A model generated the notes under the pieces. It saw only the letters and a list, made by a program, of their open reading frames with translations, ran no database searches and was not told the DNA's origin. A program made the position numbers and the translations under genes. From contig JANXBY010000057.1 of NCBI GenBank assembly GCA_025060455.1, positions 1-64,000 on the forward strand: a stretch of DNA of 64,000 nt, given 5' to 3'. Source of the stretch: Armatimonadota bacterium (GTDB lineage: Bacteria > Sysuimicrobiota > Sysuimicrobiia > Sysuimicrobiales > Sysuimicrobiaceae). Of the stretch, positions 17,202 to 26,313 are shown piece after piece (the stretch's first letter is position 1; every line of letters starts with the position of its first letter).

Positions 17202-18002
17202 GTGGAACTGCTTCAGTACGGGTTCATGCAACGGGCCCTGCTGGCAGGGCTGCTGCTGGCGGTGGCCGCCCCCGCGGTGGGCGTGTTCGTCGTGTTGCGG
17301 CGGCTGAGCCCCATCGCGGACACCCTGGCCCACGTGGCGCTGGCGGGGGTGGGGGCCGCGCTGCTGCTCGGGGTGTCGCCGGCTCTGGGGGCCCTGCTGT
17401 TTACCGTGGCGGGGGCCGTAGGCGTGGAGCGCCTGCGGGCTTCCGGCCGGCTGTACGGGGAGGCGGCCCTGGCCCTGTTCCTCAGCGGCGGCCTGGCGGT
17501 GGCCTTGCTGCTACTGAGCCTCGCAGGTGGGGTGAACGCCGACCTGCTGGGCTACCTCTTTGGCGCGGTGACCGCGGTCCGGCCCTCGGACCTTGTGTGG
17601 ATGGCCGCGCTAGCGCTCGTGGTGTGCGGCAGCGTGGCGTTGTTTTACAAGGACCTGTTCGCCCTCACGTTCGACGAGGAGGCAGCCCGGGTTCAGGGGG
17701 TGCCCGTGGACGCCCTGAACCTGCTCCTCGCGGTACTGGTGGCGGTCACCGTGGTCGTGGGCATGCGGGTGGTGGGCGTGCTGCTCACCGGCGCCCTGCT
17801 GGTGGTCCCCGCCCTCACCGGCATGCGGCTGGCGCGCAGCTTCCGCGCCACCATGGCGGTGGCCGTGGGGGCGGCGGTGGCCGCGGTGGTGGTGGGCCTG
17901 GTAGCCAGCTTCTACCTGGACGTGACGCCCAGCGGGGCGGTGGTGTTGGCCAGCCTGGCGCTGTTCGCGGCGGCGTCGTGGGTGCCCCAGAGGAGCCGGT
18001 GA
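17202..18002 (+). CDS. znuB: Zinc ABC transporter permease
   Basis: ABC-3 family permease: FVVLRRLSPIADTLAHVALAGVGAALL; operon position. Confidence 0.92.
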   Translation: MELLQYGFMQRALLAGLLLAVAAPAVGVFVVLRRLSPIADTLAHVALAGVGAALLLGVSPALGALLFTVAGAVGVERLRASGRLYGEAALALFLSGGLAVALLLLSLAGGVNADLLGYLFGAVTAVRPSDLVWMAALALVVCGSVALFYKDLFALTFDEEAARVQGVPVDALNLLLAVLVAVTVVVGMRVVGVLLTGALLVVPALTGMRLARSFRATMAVAVGAAVAAVVVGLVASFYLDVTPSGAVVLASLALFAAASWVPQRSR

Positions 18003-18544
18003 CCACCGCGCAGGCCGGGGGCTGCAACGCCCCGCGCACGGTCCACACTGTGGGACACTCCACGAGGTCCCTGGCGCAGTTCCTGCAGCTGCTCAAGGCA
18101 CACGGGGTGGCCGTGGTGGTGGACGTGCGCAGGTGGCCCACCTCCCGCCGGTTCCCGCACTTCCGGAAGGAGCAGCTGGAGCGGGGGCTGGGCGCGGAGG
18201 GGATCGGGTACGTGTGGCGGCATGCGCTGGGCGGCTTCCGCCGGCCGTCTGCGGACTCGCCGAACACCGGGTGGCGGGTGGGCGCCTTTCGGGCCTACGC
18301 GGACTTCATGCTCACGGAGGAGTTCCAGAGGGTCCTGGAAGGGCTGGAGGAACTGGCCCAGCAGCAGCGGGTGGCCCTTATGTGCGCGGAGGCCACGCCC
18401 TGGAGGTGCCACCGACAGCTGCTCGCGGACGCCTTCCTCGTCCGGGGCTGGAACGTCCGGCACATCACCGACCGGGGCTGCGAACCCCACCGGCTCACGC
18501 CCTTCGCGCGGGTGGAGGGAACCCGGATCCTGTACCCGGGGTGA
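17999..18544 (+). CDS. DUF488 domain protein
   Basis: TVHTVGHSTRSLAQFLQLLKAHGVAVVVDVRRWPTSRRFPHF...LMCAEATPWRCHRQLLAD. Confidence 0.88.
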   Translation: MTTAQAGGCNAPRTVHTVGHSTRSLAQFLQLLKAHGVAVVVDVRRWPTSRRFPHFRKEQLERGLGAEGIGYVWRHALGGFRRPSADSPNTGWRVGAFRAYADFMLTEEFQRVLEGLEELAQQQRVALMCAEATPWRCHRQLLADAFLVRGWNVRHITDRGCEPHRLTPFARVEGTRILYPG

Positions 18545-18610
18545 GGGAGCCGGGGGTGCCCACCGTGCGGGGCAGCGGCCCACCTGGACGTGACGCGCAA
18601 GCCCATGAGG

Positions 18611-19711
18611 TCACCACAGGCCCGGCACGCGGGTGCCGCAGTCGGGGCACGTCCCGCCGGTGGCTGCGAGTCGGTTCTGCAGGACCCGGAAGCCCCATCG
18701 CTCCACCACCAGCGCGCCACACCCGTGGCAGTAGGTGTTTTCGTAGCGGCCCACCTGCCCGGGGAGGTTGCCCGCGTACACATACCGCAGCCCGGCCTCC
18801 TCCCCAATGCGGGCGGCGCGGAGCAGGGTGTCCGGAGGCGTGTTGGGGGTGTCCGTCATCCGGTAGTCGCTGTGAAACGCGGTCACATGCCAGGGAATGA
18901 AGGGGGACACGCTGGTCAGGTAGGCTGCCGCGTCGCGCAGCTCCTGCTCGTCGTCGTTAAAGCCGGGCACCACCAGGGTGACCACCTCCACCCAGAAACC
19001 GCGCTGGTAAGCCCCGCGGATGGTCTCCAGGACCGTCTGCAGCTTGCCGCCCAGGAGCCGGTAGTTCTTCTCCCTCATGGTCTTGAGATCGACCTTGTAC
19101 AGGTCCACGTACGGCCGGAGGTAGTCGAGGACCTCGGGGGTGGCGTTCCCGTTGGATACGTAGCTCCCCACCAGGCCGTGGCGCTTGCCCTCCCGGAACA
19201 GCGCCACCGCCCACTCGCTGGTGATGAGGGGCTCGTTGTACGTACTCGTGAGCACCCGCGCGCCGGACCGCAGGGCCAGCTGCACGAACTCCTCGGGCCT
19301 GATGGGCGTGAAATCCGCGAGGCGCGTGGCCACGGGGTCGCGGAGGCTCTGGCTCAGCTGCCAGTTCTGGCAGTAAGGGCACTGCAGGTCGCAGCCCAGC
19401 ATGCCGAAGCTCAGAGCCCGGGCGCCGGGGTAGGCGTGGAAGAAGGGTTTCTTCTCGATGGGATCCAGCTGCAGGGCACCCACGTAGCCCCACGGCACGT
19501 ACAGCTTGCCGGCGCGGTTGAACCGGACCCGGCAGATCCCCGAAAGCCCGTCGAAGATCACACACCGGTGGCCGCAGGCGAAGCACTCCACCTTGTCCCC
19601 GTCCAGCCGGCGGTACAGCTCGCCCTCCCGGGTCATGTCCTGCAGGACCCGACCCAGGGGGGTCTGCTGCGCTTCCCGCACGCTCAGCCGGCGGTAGGGC
19701 TCCCGGGCCAT
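18611..19711 (-). CDS. amrS: AmmeMemoRadiSam system radical SAM enzyme
   Basis: CFACGHRCVIFDGLSGICRVRFN...GCDLQCPYCQNWQLSQ (CxxxCxxC-type)...YNEP. Confidence 0.87.
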   Translation of the reverse strand: MAREPYRRLSVREAQQTPLGRVLQDMTREGELYRRLDGDKVECFACGHRCVIFDGLSGICRVRFNRAGKLYVPWGYVGALQLDPIEKKPFFHAYPGARALSFGMLGCDLQCPYCQNWQLSQSLRDPVATRLADFTPIRPEEFVQLALRSGARVLTSTYNEPLITSEWAVALFREGKRHGLVGSYVSNGNATPEVLDYLRPYVDLYKVDLKTMREKNYRLLGGKLQTVLETIRGAYQRGFWVEVVTLVVPGFNDDEQELRDAAAYLTSVSPFIPWHVTAFHSDYRMTDTPNTPPDTLLRAARIGEEAGLRYVYAGNLPGQVGRYENTYCHGCGALVVERWGFRVLQNRLAATGGTCPDCGTRVPGLW

Positions 19712-19791
19712 CCCGCACCCCTCAAACCCACTGTACCGCTCCGGCGGGGCTCCCTCGTTCCGGTGGGTTCAGAAAGATGCCGACTGCGGGG

Positions 19792-20427
19792 TCAAGAGCG
19801 GTTGGCCGCGCGGACCCGCAGCTCCACCGTGACCTTGACCAGGTCCTCTGCTACGAAGAACAGGAAGCGGGGGACGGGCATTCCGTAGTCGGACATGCGC
19901 AGCTCGAACTCCGCACGGCCGCGGAAGCCGTCGGGCAACGGTGTCACCTGGGCTGGGGCGGAGACCGGTCGCGTCACACCCCGCAGGGTGAGCCGGCCGT
20001 GGACCACGGCCGGGAGGGTGCCGATCACCCGCGCGGCGTCCGTGGAAACCATGCCCTGGAAGGTGATGGTGGGGTACTGCTCCGTCAGCAGCTGTTGACG
20101 GTGCATCTGGGTGTCCCGGAGGGCCAGCCCCGTGGTGACCGAACGCGCGAACACGGTGAGTTCCAGGTCCGCCACGAAGCTCCGCTCCCCCGTCTGGCGC
20201 ACCACCGCCGTCCCCTCGAACTGCTGGGCGCGGACCCGGAACCCGCCTACGTTGTCCCGCGCGAACAGCTCTACCCGGGAGTCCTCGGGGACCACCACAA
20301 AGCGACCCGTGGCCAGTAGCTGTGCGTGGCCTGCCGCCACGGCCAACATGGCCACCAGCACCCCTGCCACAGCGGGGCCCACACGCTTCCCGGGCCGGGC
20401 CGACAAGCTGCGCGCCGCGTCCTGCAC
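19792..20427 (-). CDS. YceI family protein with signal peptide
   Basis: VVPEDSRVELFARDNVGGFRVRAQQFEGTAVV...ITFQGMVSTDAARVIGTL...VHGRLTLRGVTRPV. Confidence 0.85.
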   Translation of the reverse strand: MQDAARSLSARPGKRVGPAVAGVLVAMLAVAAGHAQLLATGRFVVVPEDSRVELFARDNVGGFRVRAQQFEGTAVVRQTGERSFVADLELTVFARSVTTGLALRDTQMHRQQLLTEQYPTITFQGMVSTDAARVIGTLPAVVHGRLTLRGVTRPVSAPAQVTPLPDGFRGRAEFELRMSDYGMPVPRFLFFVAEDLVKVTVELRVRAANRS

Positions 20428-20744
20428 AGCGAACAGCCTACCAGCTCCCCTGAACGTCTTCCACCGGCCCCGGACTCCTGGCGTCGAGGGCAGTCCCCGC
20501 GGTGTCCTTCAGGGGACTCGCCCAGTCACCCACCACCGCGGCCCTGTGGGCCTCCGTCCCCCCAAAGTAGCTGTCCTCGACTTTTTCTTGGCGTTGTCCC
20601 GCCCGCCACCGGTGTTGGCCATGAGGACCGCCAGCAGCTGGGCGCTCAGGATGGCCCCGGCCAGCAGCAGGCCCGGATTTTCCCGGAACTGATGCCTCCC
20701 TTCCACATGATGCTTCTGAACCCCATCAGCTCCGCGCGCGGCCA

Positions 20745-21200
20745 TTACCGATTGGCCTGCACAACCAGAGCCTGCGGGCAGCCAGCAGCCCGACCGGCCA
20801 CCAGCCGCAGCAGGGCGCCCTCGCGGGCCACATCCCGCAGGGCCAGCGCGTGCCCTCCTGCCCGGAGTTCCTGCCGTGCGGCGTGGCTGACACGGAGGAC
20901 CAAAGCGCGGAGCCGGCGTGGGGGAGAGGTGGTCTCGAACCAGCTTCCACGCCGCATGAAGCCGTCGCTCGGCAGCCCCCATCCCACCGAGCGGAACCGC
21001 ATGCCCTCCAGCCAGACGGTGCCGTCCGGGGCCACGCGGTACCGTTCCACCACCGGGCTGCGCTCCACCGAGTGCAGGTAGCGCAGCTCGAACCGCCCGT
21101 CCGCAGGTAAACACAACACCCGGGGTAGTCCCGCGAACGCCGCCGCCAGGACCCCCACCAGGACAGCGGCAAAACCGGCCCCGGCCACGGCTCGGTTCAC
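20745..21200 (-). CDS. DUF1850 family protein
   Basis: FELRYLHSVERSPVVERYRVAPDGTVWLEGMRFRSVGWGLPSDG. Confidence 0.75.
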   Translation of the reverse strand: MNRAVAGAGFAAVLVGVLAAAFAGLPRVLCLPADGRFELRYLHSVERSPVVERYRVAPDGTVWLEGMRFRSVGWGLPSDGFMRRGSWFETTSPPRRLRALVLRVSHAARQELRAGGHALALRDVAREGALLRLVAGRAAGCPQALVVQANR

Positions 21201-21673
21201 CGCGGCCCAGCAGGGGCCCGGCGGGTTTGTGGCCGGTACACCACCCGGGCACCCAGCCCGATGCCGTGCCGCGCGAAGAAGCCCTGGTTCACCTCCAGGG
21301 CGTACTGGGCCTCGTGGCGCGAGAGGTAGATAGGGATGTCGCCGCCGGGCTGCGGTGGGTCCATATCCTGGATGTCCACGATGCGCCAGCGGCTGTCGAT
21401 GAAGGCGATGGACAGGGGGATGTAGGTGTTCTTCATCCAGAAAGCCAGGCGTTGGGGTGACTCGAACACGAACAGCATGCCGGCGTACTCCGGAAGCCAC
21501 GTGCGGTACATGAGGCCGCGGGCACGGGTGGTCACGGTGTCGGCCACCTCCACTTCCAGGCTCACCCGTCGGGCCCCGTCCACGAGGATCACCGTGCCCC
21601 TCTTGAACTCAGGAGCTGCGGAGGACGTGGAAGCCCACGCAAGAAGCGCTGCCAGCAGGAGCGCTGCACGCAT
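21197..21673 (-). CDS. DUF192 family secreted protein
   Basis: LEVEVADTVTTRARGLMYRTWLPEYAGMLFVFESPQRLAFWMKNTYIPLSIAFID. Confidence 0.92.
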   Translation of the reverse strand: MRAALLLAALLAWASTSSAAPEFKRGTVILVDGARRVSLEVEVADTVTTRARGLMYRTWLPEYAGMLFVFESPQRLAFWMKNTYIPLSIAFIDSRWRIVDIQDMDPPQPGGDIPIYLSRHEAQYALEVNQGFFARHGIGLGARVVYRPQTRRAPAGPR

Positions 21674-21696
21674 CGGGAAACCCCACCGGGCCGTCT

Positions 21697-21729
21697 ACAC
21701 CACCCCAAGAATCGCGGGCGATTTTGGGA
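21697..21729 (-). repeat. Copy C of the dispersed palindromic element (shorter)
   Basis: ACACCACCCCAAGAATCGC-GGGCGATTTTGGGA. Confidence 0.65.
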
Positions 21730-21774
21730 GACCCCAGTCCCCCTCCACACGTTCCGTGTTACACGGACAGGATC

Positions 21775-22758
21775 CTAGCCCGATTGTACCCAGCGGTTCA
21801 AAAGCTCCGTGGGCACCGCCTCCAGCACGAGTAGGCCGGAGCCCCGCACCACAAACAGCTGCAGGGGCTGGCCAGGAGGGTGTTGGCCCACAGCCAGCTG
21901 CAGGTCCTCCGGGCCCCGCACGGTCCGGCCCGCTGCCCGCACCACGAAGTCGCCAGGCCGGAGGCCGGCGCGGTCTGCCGCTGACCCCGGCTGCACCTGT
22001 ACCACCCGGGCGCACCGGTCCGCTTCCAGCCGGTGCTCCACCACCACCCGCCGGTCCAGCCGGGCTGGTTCCGCGGCCACACCCAGGTAGGCCCGCCGCA
22101 CCCGCCCGTGGCGCAGCAGCTCGCCGACCACCCAACGGGCGGTGTTCACCGGGATGGCAAAACACAGCCCCTGCGCTCCCGCGATGACCGCGGTGTTGAT
22201 GCCCACCACCCGTCCCCACGTGTCCACCAGGGGGCCCCCGGAGTTGCCTGGGTTCAGTGCGGCGTCGGTCTGGATGACGTTCTCGATGACCCAGCCGCTC
22301 TGGCTGTACAGGGTCCGGCCAAGGGCACTCACGACCCCCGCGGTGACGGTGGCCGCGAACCCAAGGGGATTCCCGATGGCCACCACCAGCTGGCCCACCC
22401 GCAGCCGGCTGGAGTCGCCCAGTTCCGCGGCGGCAAGACCGTCCTCCGGAACCCGCAGGAGGGCGAGGTCGGTGTGCGGGTCCTCTCCGACCGTGGAGGC
22501 GGGAAGGGTGCGTCCGTCCGGCAACCCCACCACCACGCGACGCCGTCCTCGCACCACGTGGTGGTTGGTGAGCACGTAACCGTCGGGGGCCACCACCAGC
22601 CCGCTGGCACCTCCGGCCCGCCCCACAGGGCCCGGCCGCCCAACACCCACGCTGACCACCGCGGGCCCCGCGCGTTCCACCGCCCGGGTGACCGCCCGGG
22701 AGTAGGCGTCCAGGAGCTGGTCGTCGTCCGGCTCAAAGGGCGTGTGTCCGGGTTCCAC
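21775..22758 (-). CDS. Trypsin-like (DegP/HtrA-type) serine protease with PDZ domain
   Basis: VLTNHHVV, TDLALLRV, NPGNSGGPLVDTWGRVVGINTAV, C-terminal PDZ. Confidence 0.92.
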   Translation of the reverse strand: MEPGHTPFEPDDDQLLDAYSRAVTRAVERAGPAVVSVGVGRPGPVGRAGGASGLVVAPDGYVLTNHHVVRGRRRVVVGLPDGRTLPASTVGEDPHTDLALLRVPEDGLAAAELGDSSRLRVGQLVVAIGNPLGFAATVTAGVVSALGRTLYSQSGWVIENVIQTDAALNPGNSGGPLVDTWGRVVGINTAVIAGAQGLCFAIPVNTARWVVGELLRHGRVRRAYLGVAAEPARLDRRVVVEHRLEADRCARVVQVQPGSAADRAGLRPGDFVVRAAGRTVRGPEDLQLAVGQHPPGQPLQLFVVRGSGLLVLEAVPTELLNRWVQSG

Positions 22759-22875
22759 AGCACCTCCGCAAACGCGAGGGGTGCTGGAGATATTTCCGAG
22801 GGCCCCGGGGGCGGTTGGGCGGTGTCGTCCGTGGCTCTGACAGGGGGAGCGGGCGCCAGCGCGAATACCACCCGT

Positions 22876-23736
22876 ATGAGCCAGCTGAAGGAGACTCGGG
22901 TACGGGACAACGTGTGGGTTTGGAGCTTCCACGGGGACGGTCCGGCGGCCAGCTACGGGGCCAACTGCGTGGCGGTCGTGGCGGACGCAGGTGTGGTGCT
23001 CGTGGACGTGCTGTTCTCCCCCTCCCACGCGCGCCAGGTGGAAGCGGCCCTCCGGCAAAAGACGGACCGGCCGATCCGGGTGGTGGTGCTGACCCACCAC
23101 CACGCGGACCACACGTGGGGCGCGGTGCACTTCGTCCGCCAGGGCGCTTTGGTGGTCTCGCACCGGGCGTGCCGGGACCGGATGGCCTCGGACCATCCCA
23201 GCCAGCTGCTCGCCCGACGCGCTCAGGCGGAGGCCGCGGACCTGCTCGCGGACGTGGTCCTGGTGCTCCCCTCCCTGACCCTGGACCATGGGATCGGGCT
23301 GCACCTGGGCGAGGAGGTGGAGGTGTGGCACCCCGGCCACGGCCACACCCCCGGGGACGTGTTCGTGTACCTGCCCGAGGCCGGGGTGGCGGTGTGCGGA
23401 GACCTGGTGTTCCACGGCTTCCACTTCAACTACCAGGACGCGGACCGGGAGGGCGTGCGGCGGGGGCTGGAGGCCCTGCGGTCCCTGGACGCGGAAGTGT
23501 TCGTGCCGGGGCACGGCCCTCCGGGAGGGCCGGAGTTGCTGGGCCAACAGCTGGCCTACCACGACGCCGTGGAGGACGTGGTGCGGCAGGGGCTGGCCGA
23601 GGGCAAGGGGGAGGCACAGGTGACCGCGGACCTGCGGGCGCGGTTCCCGGGATACGGGCTGGAGTCGGTGCTGCCGGTGACCTACGCACGGGTGCGCGAG
23701 TGGTTGCTGCGTCCAGCCCGGGGAGGTCGCCTGTGA
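22876..23736 (+). CDS. Metallo-beta-lactamase fold hydrolase
   Basis: VLTHHHADHTWGAVHF, PGHGHTPGDVFVYLPE, GDLVFHG, FVPGHGP. Confidence 0.92.
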   Translation: MSQLKETRVRDNVWVWSFHGDGPAASYGANCVAVVADAGVVLVDVLFSPSHARQVEAALRQKTDRPIRVVVLTHHHADHTWGAVHFVRQGALVVSHRACRDRMASDHPSQLLARRAQAEAADLLADVVLVLPSLTLDHGIGLHLGEEVEVWHPGHGHTPGDVFVYLPEAGVAVCGDLVFHGFHFNYQDADREGVRRGLEALRSLDAEVFVPGHGPPGGPELLGQQLAYHDAVEDVVRQGLAEGKGEAQVTADLRARFPGYGLESVLPVTYARVREWLLRPARGGRL

Positions 23737-24974
23737 GGCTGGTGTGTGACCTGCACGTCCACTCGAAGTACAGCCGCGCCACCAGCCGCGACATGGACGT
23801 GGAGCAGATCAGCCTTTGGGCACAGCGGAAAGGGATCCACGTGGTCGGGACCGGGGACTTCACGCACCCCGTGTGGCTTCGGGAGCTGCGCGCCAAGCTG
23901 GAGCCAGCCGAACCCGGGCTGTACCGGTACGGGGAGACCCGGTTCGTCCTGACCGCGGAGGTCAGCAACGTCTACCCTCAGGACGGCCGCCTGCGGAAGG
24001 TGCACAGCATCCTCCTCAGCCCGTCCTTCGAGGTGTGCGAGCGGATCGCCGCGGTGCTGGGACGGTTCGGTAACCTGTTGGCCGACGGCCGCCCGACGTT
24101 GACGGTGTCCTGCGCGCGGCTGGTGGAGTACGTGATGGAGATCTCCCCCGACTGCCTGGTGATCCCCGCCCACGCCTGGACCCCGTGGTTTTCCGTGTTC
24201 GGTTCGCAGTCGGGCTTCGACGACCTGGAGAGCTGTTTTGGGGACCAGCTGCCCCACGTGCGGGCGATCGAGACCGGGCTCAGCAGCGACCCGCCCATGA
24301 ACTGGCGGTGCAGCTTCCTGGACGGGGTGACCCTGGTGTCCTTCAGCGACGCCCACTCGCCCTCCAAACTGGGGCGGGAGGCGACGGTGCTGGACTGCGA
24401 CCGCTCCTACCCCGCCATCGTGCGCGCCCTGCGCACGGGCCGGGTGGCCTACACCATCGAGTTCTTCCCAGAAGAGGGCAAGTACCACTACGACGGCCAC
24501 CGGGCCTGCGGGGTGCGGTGGCCGCCCCGCACCACCCGGGAGCACGGCGGCCGCTGCCCCAAGTGCGGCCGCCCGGTGACGGTGGGCGTGCTGCACCGTG
24601 TGGAGTCCCTGGCGGACCGAGAGGAGGGCACACGTCCTCCAGGCCGGCCCGGCTACCGCAACCTGATCCCCCTGGAGGAGATCTTGGCCGAGGCGATGGG
24701 GCAGGGGGTGGGGACCGGACGGGTTCGCGACGAGTACCTAAAGCTGGTGGGGCGGTTCGGGGACGAACTGCGGGTGCTGGAGGACGTGCCCCTGGAGGAG
24801 CTGGAGCGCGCCGCACACCCCAGGGTGGTGGAGGGGATCCGCCGGATGCGGGCGGGCCAGGTGTACATCGAGCCCGGCTACGACGGCGAGTTCGGGCGCG
24901 TCCACCTCTTCGAGGAAAGCGCCCACTCATCCGGCCCCACGGAGGCGGAGCCTGCCCAGATGAGCCTGTTCTGA
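23733..24974 (+). CDS. Endonuclease Q-like PHP-domain nuclease
   Basis: DLHVHSKYSRATSRDMDVEQISLWAQRKGIHVVGTGDFTHPVW...FSDAHSPSKLGREATVLDCD...CPKCGRPVTVGVLHRVE; ends QMSLF. Confidence 0.85.
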   Translation: MRLVCDLHVHSKYSRATSRDMDVEQISLWAQRKGIHVVGTGDFTHPVWLRELRAKLEPAEPGLYRYGETRFVLTAEVSNVYPQDGRLRKVHSILLSPSFEVCERIAAVLGRFGNLLADGRPTLTVSCARLVEYVMEISPDCLVIPAHAWTPWFSVFGSQSGFDDLESCFGDQLPHVRAIETGLSSDPPMNWRCSFLDGVTLVSFSDAHSPSKLGREATVLDCDRSYPAIVRALRTGRVAYTIEFFPEEGKYHYDGHRACGVRWPPRTTREHGGRCPKCGRPVTVGVLHRVESLADREEGTRPPGRPGYRNLIPLEEILAEAMGQGVGTGRVRDEYLKLVGRFGDELRVLEDVPLEELERAAHPRVVEGIRRMRAGQVYIEPGYDGEFGRVHLFEESAHSSGPTEAEPAQMSLF

Positions 24975-24977
24975 GCC

Positions 24978-26165
24978 ATGGCCGCCCGCACCCCCACCGT
25001 GGTGCTGCGGCGCGGCCGGGAGCGGCGGCTGCGCGCGGGCCACCTGTGGGTGTTCGAGGGCGAGGTGGAGGAGGTGCGCGGGGACCCGGCACCCGGCGAG
25101 TTGGTGGAGGTGCGGTCGTGGCGGCAGGAGTTCCTGGGCCGAGGGACGTACAGCCCGCAGTCCGCCATCCGGGTCCGGCTGCTCACGCACCAGGAAGAGC
25201 GCGTGGACGAAGCCCTGTTCGAACGCCGGCTGCGGCAGGCCCTGCAGCTGCGGGAGCGGGTGGTCTCCGGCACCACGGCCTACCGGGTCGTCTACGGAGA
25301 AGGAGACCTGCTGCCGGGTCTGGTGGTAGACCGCTACAACGACCTGCTGGTGATGCAGACCCTGGCGGTGGGCATGGACGTGCGGAAAGAGCTGCTGGCC
25401 GACCTCCTCCTGTCGCTCACGGGCTGCCGCGCGGTGTACCTGCGCAACGACCCCCACGTGCGGGAGCTGGAGGGCCTGCCGCGGCACCAGGGCTTCCTGC
25501 GAGGGGAGGCGGAGTTGCGGCAGGTGGTGGAGGAAGGGCCGGCGCGGTTCGTGGTGGACGTGCAGGGAGGGCAGAAGACGGGGTGGTTCTGCGACCAGCG
25601 GGAGAACCGGCTCAACGTGGCCGCCCTCGCCCGCGGCGGGGAGGCCCTGGAGGTTTTCTGCTACACGGGGGCGTTCGGGGTGCACGCGGCGCTGGCGGGA
25701 GCTCGGTCGGTGCTGGGCATCGAGATCAGCGAGGAGGCGGTGCGCCTGGCGCGCGAGAACGCCCGGCGGAACGGTGTGGTGGACCGGTGCGAGTACCGGG
25801 TCGCGAACGCCTTCGACGAGCTGCGGGCGCTGGCGCGCGAGGGGCGGTCCTTCGACTGGGTGGTGGTGGACCCACCCGCCTTCGCGCGGCGCAAGGAGGC
25901 CGTCCCCCGGGCGCTGTCGGGCTACCGGGACGTGAACCTGTGGGCTCTGAAGCTCCTGCGGCCAGGAGGGTTCCTCGTCACGTGCTCGTGCTCGTACCAC
26001 GTGGACGACGCGGCCCTGTGGGGCGTGGTGCTGGACGCGGCCCAGGACGCCGGCCGCCGCCTGCGGCTGGTGGAACTGCGGTCCCAGGCCCGGGACCACC
26101 CCGCGCTGGCCGCCATGCCGGAGACCCGGTACCTGAAGTGCTTCGTGCTGCAGGCAGTCTGCTAG
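24978..26165 (+). CDS. Class I rRNA SAM methyltransferase (RlmI/RlmK type, N-terminal PUA)
   Basis: RERRLRAGHLWVFEGEVEEV...KTGWFCDQRENR...VFCYTGAFGVHAALAGA...WVVVDPPAFARRK. Confidence 0.9.
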   Translation: MAARTPTVVLRRGRERRLRAGHLWVFEGEVEEVRGDPAPGELVEVRSWRQEFLGRGTYSPQSAIRVRLLTHQEERVDEALFERRLRQALQLRERVVSGTTAYRVVYGEGDLLPGLVVDRYNDLLVMQTLAVGMDVRKELLADLLLSLTGCRAVYLRNDPHVRELEGLPRHQGFLRGEAELRQVVEEGPARFVVDVQGGQKTGWFCDQRENRLNVAALARGGEALEVFCYTGAFGVHAALAGARSVLGIEISEEAVRLARENARRNGVVDRCEYRVANAFDELRALAREGRSFDWVVVDPPAFARRKEAVPRALSGYRDVNLWALKLLRPGGFLVTCSCSYHVDDAALWGVVLDAAQDAGRRLRLVELRSQARDHPALAAMPETRYLKCFVLQAVC

Positions 26166-26258
26166 GCGGGTGGTCACGGGCGTGGCGGCTGCCCGGGCCG
26201 GCAGCTAAAATGGAAGTGGCGGACGTGGCGGTCCGGACCGGGAGGTGTGGCACAGCGG

Positions 26259-26297
26259 CCGACGGGAGGGCGCAAGCCCCTCCCGTCGTTTTTTTCG
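26259..26297 (+). terminator. Rho-independent terminator
   Basis: gacgggaggg-cgcaagc-ccctcccgtc followed by g and T7. Confidence 0.85.
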
Positions 26298-26313
26298 AAG
26301 GAGGGAACGCGAG

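Noticed and set aside
20565-20605. CCCCCAAAGTAGCTGTCCTCGACTTTTTCTTGG as a fourth copy of the dispersed palindrome
   Set aside because: Too many mismatches in the core TCGC/GCGA segment and no CCACC flank.
26217-26313. Possible leader ORF (MEVADVAVRTGRCGTAADG...) before the Ycf45-like gene
   Set aside because: It runs through the hairpin and T-tract; the simplest reading is the terminator of the upstream methyltransferase gene.
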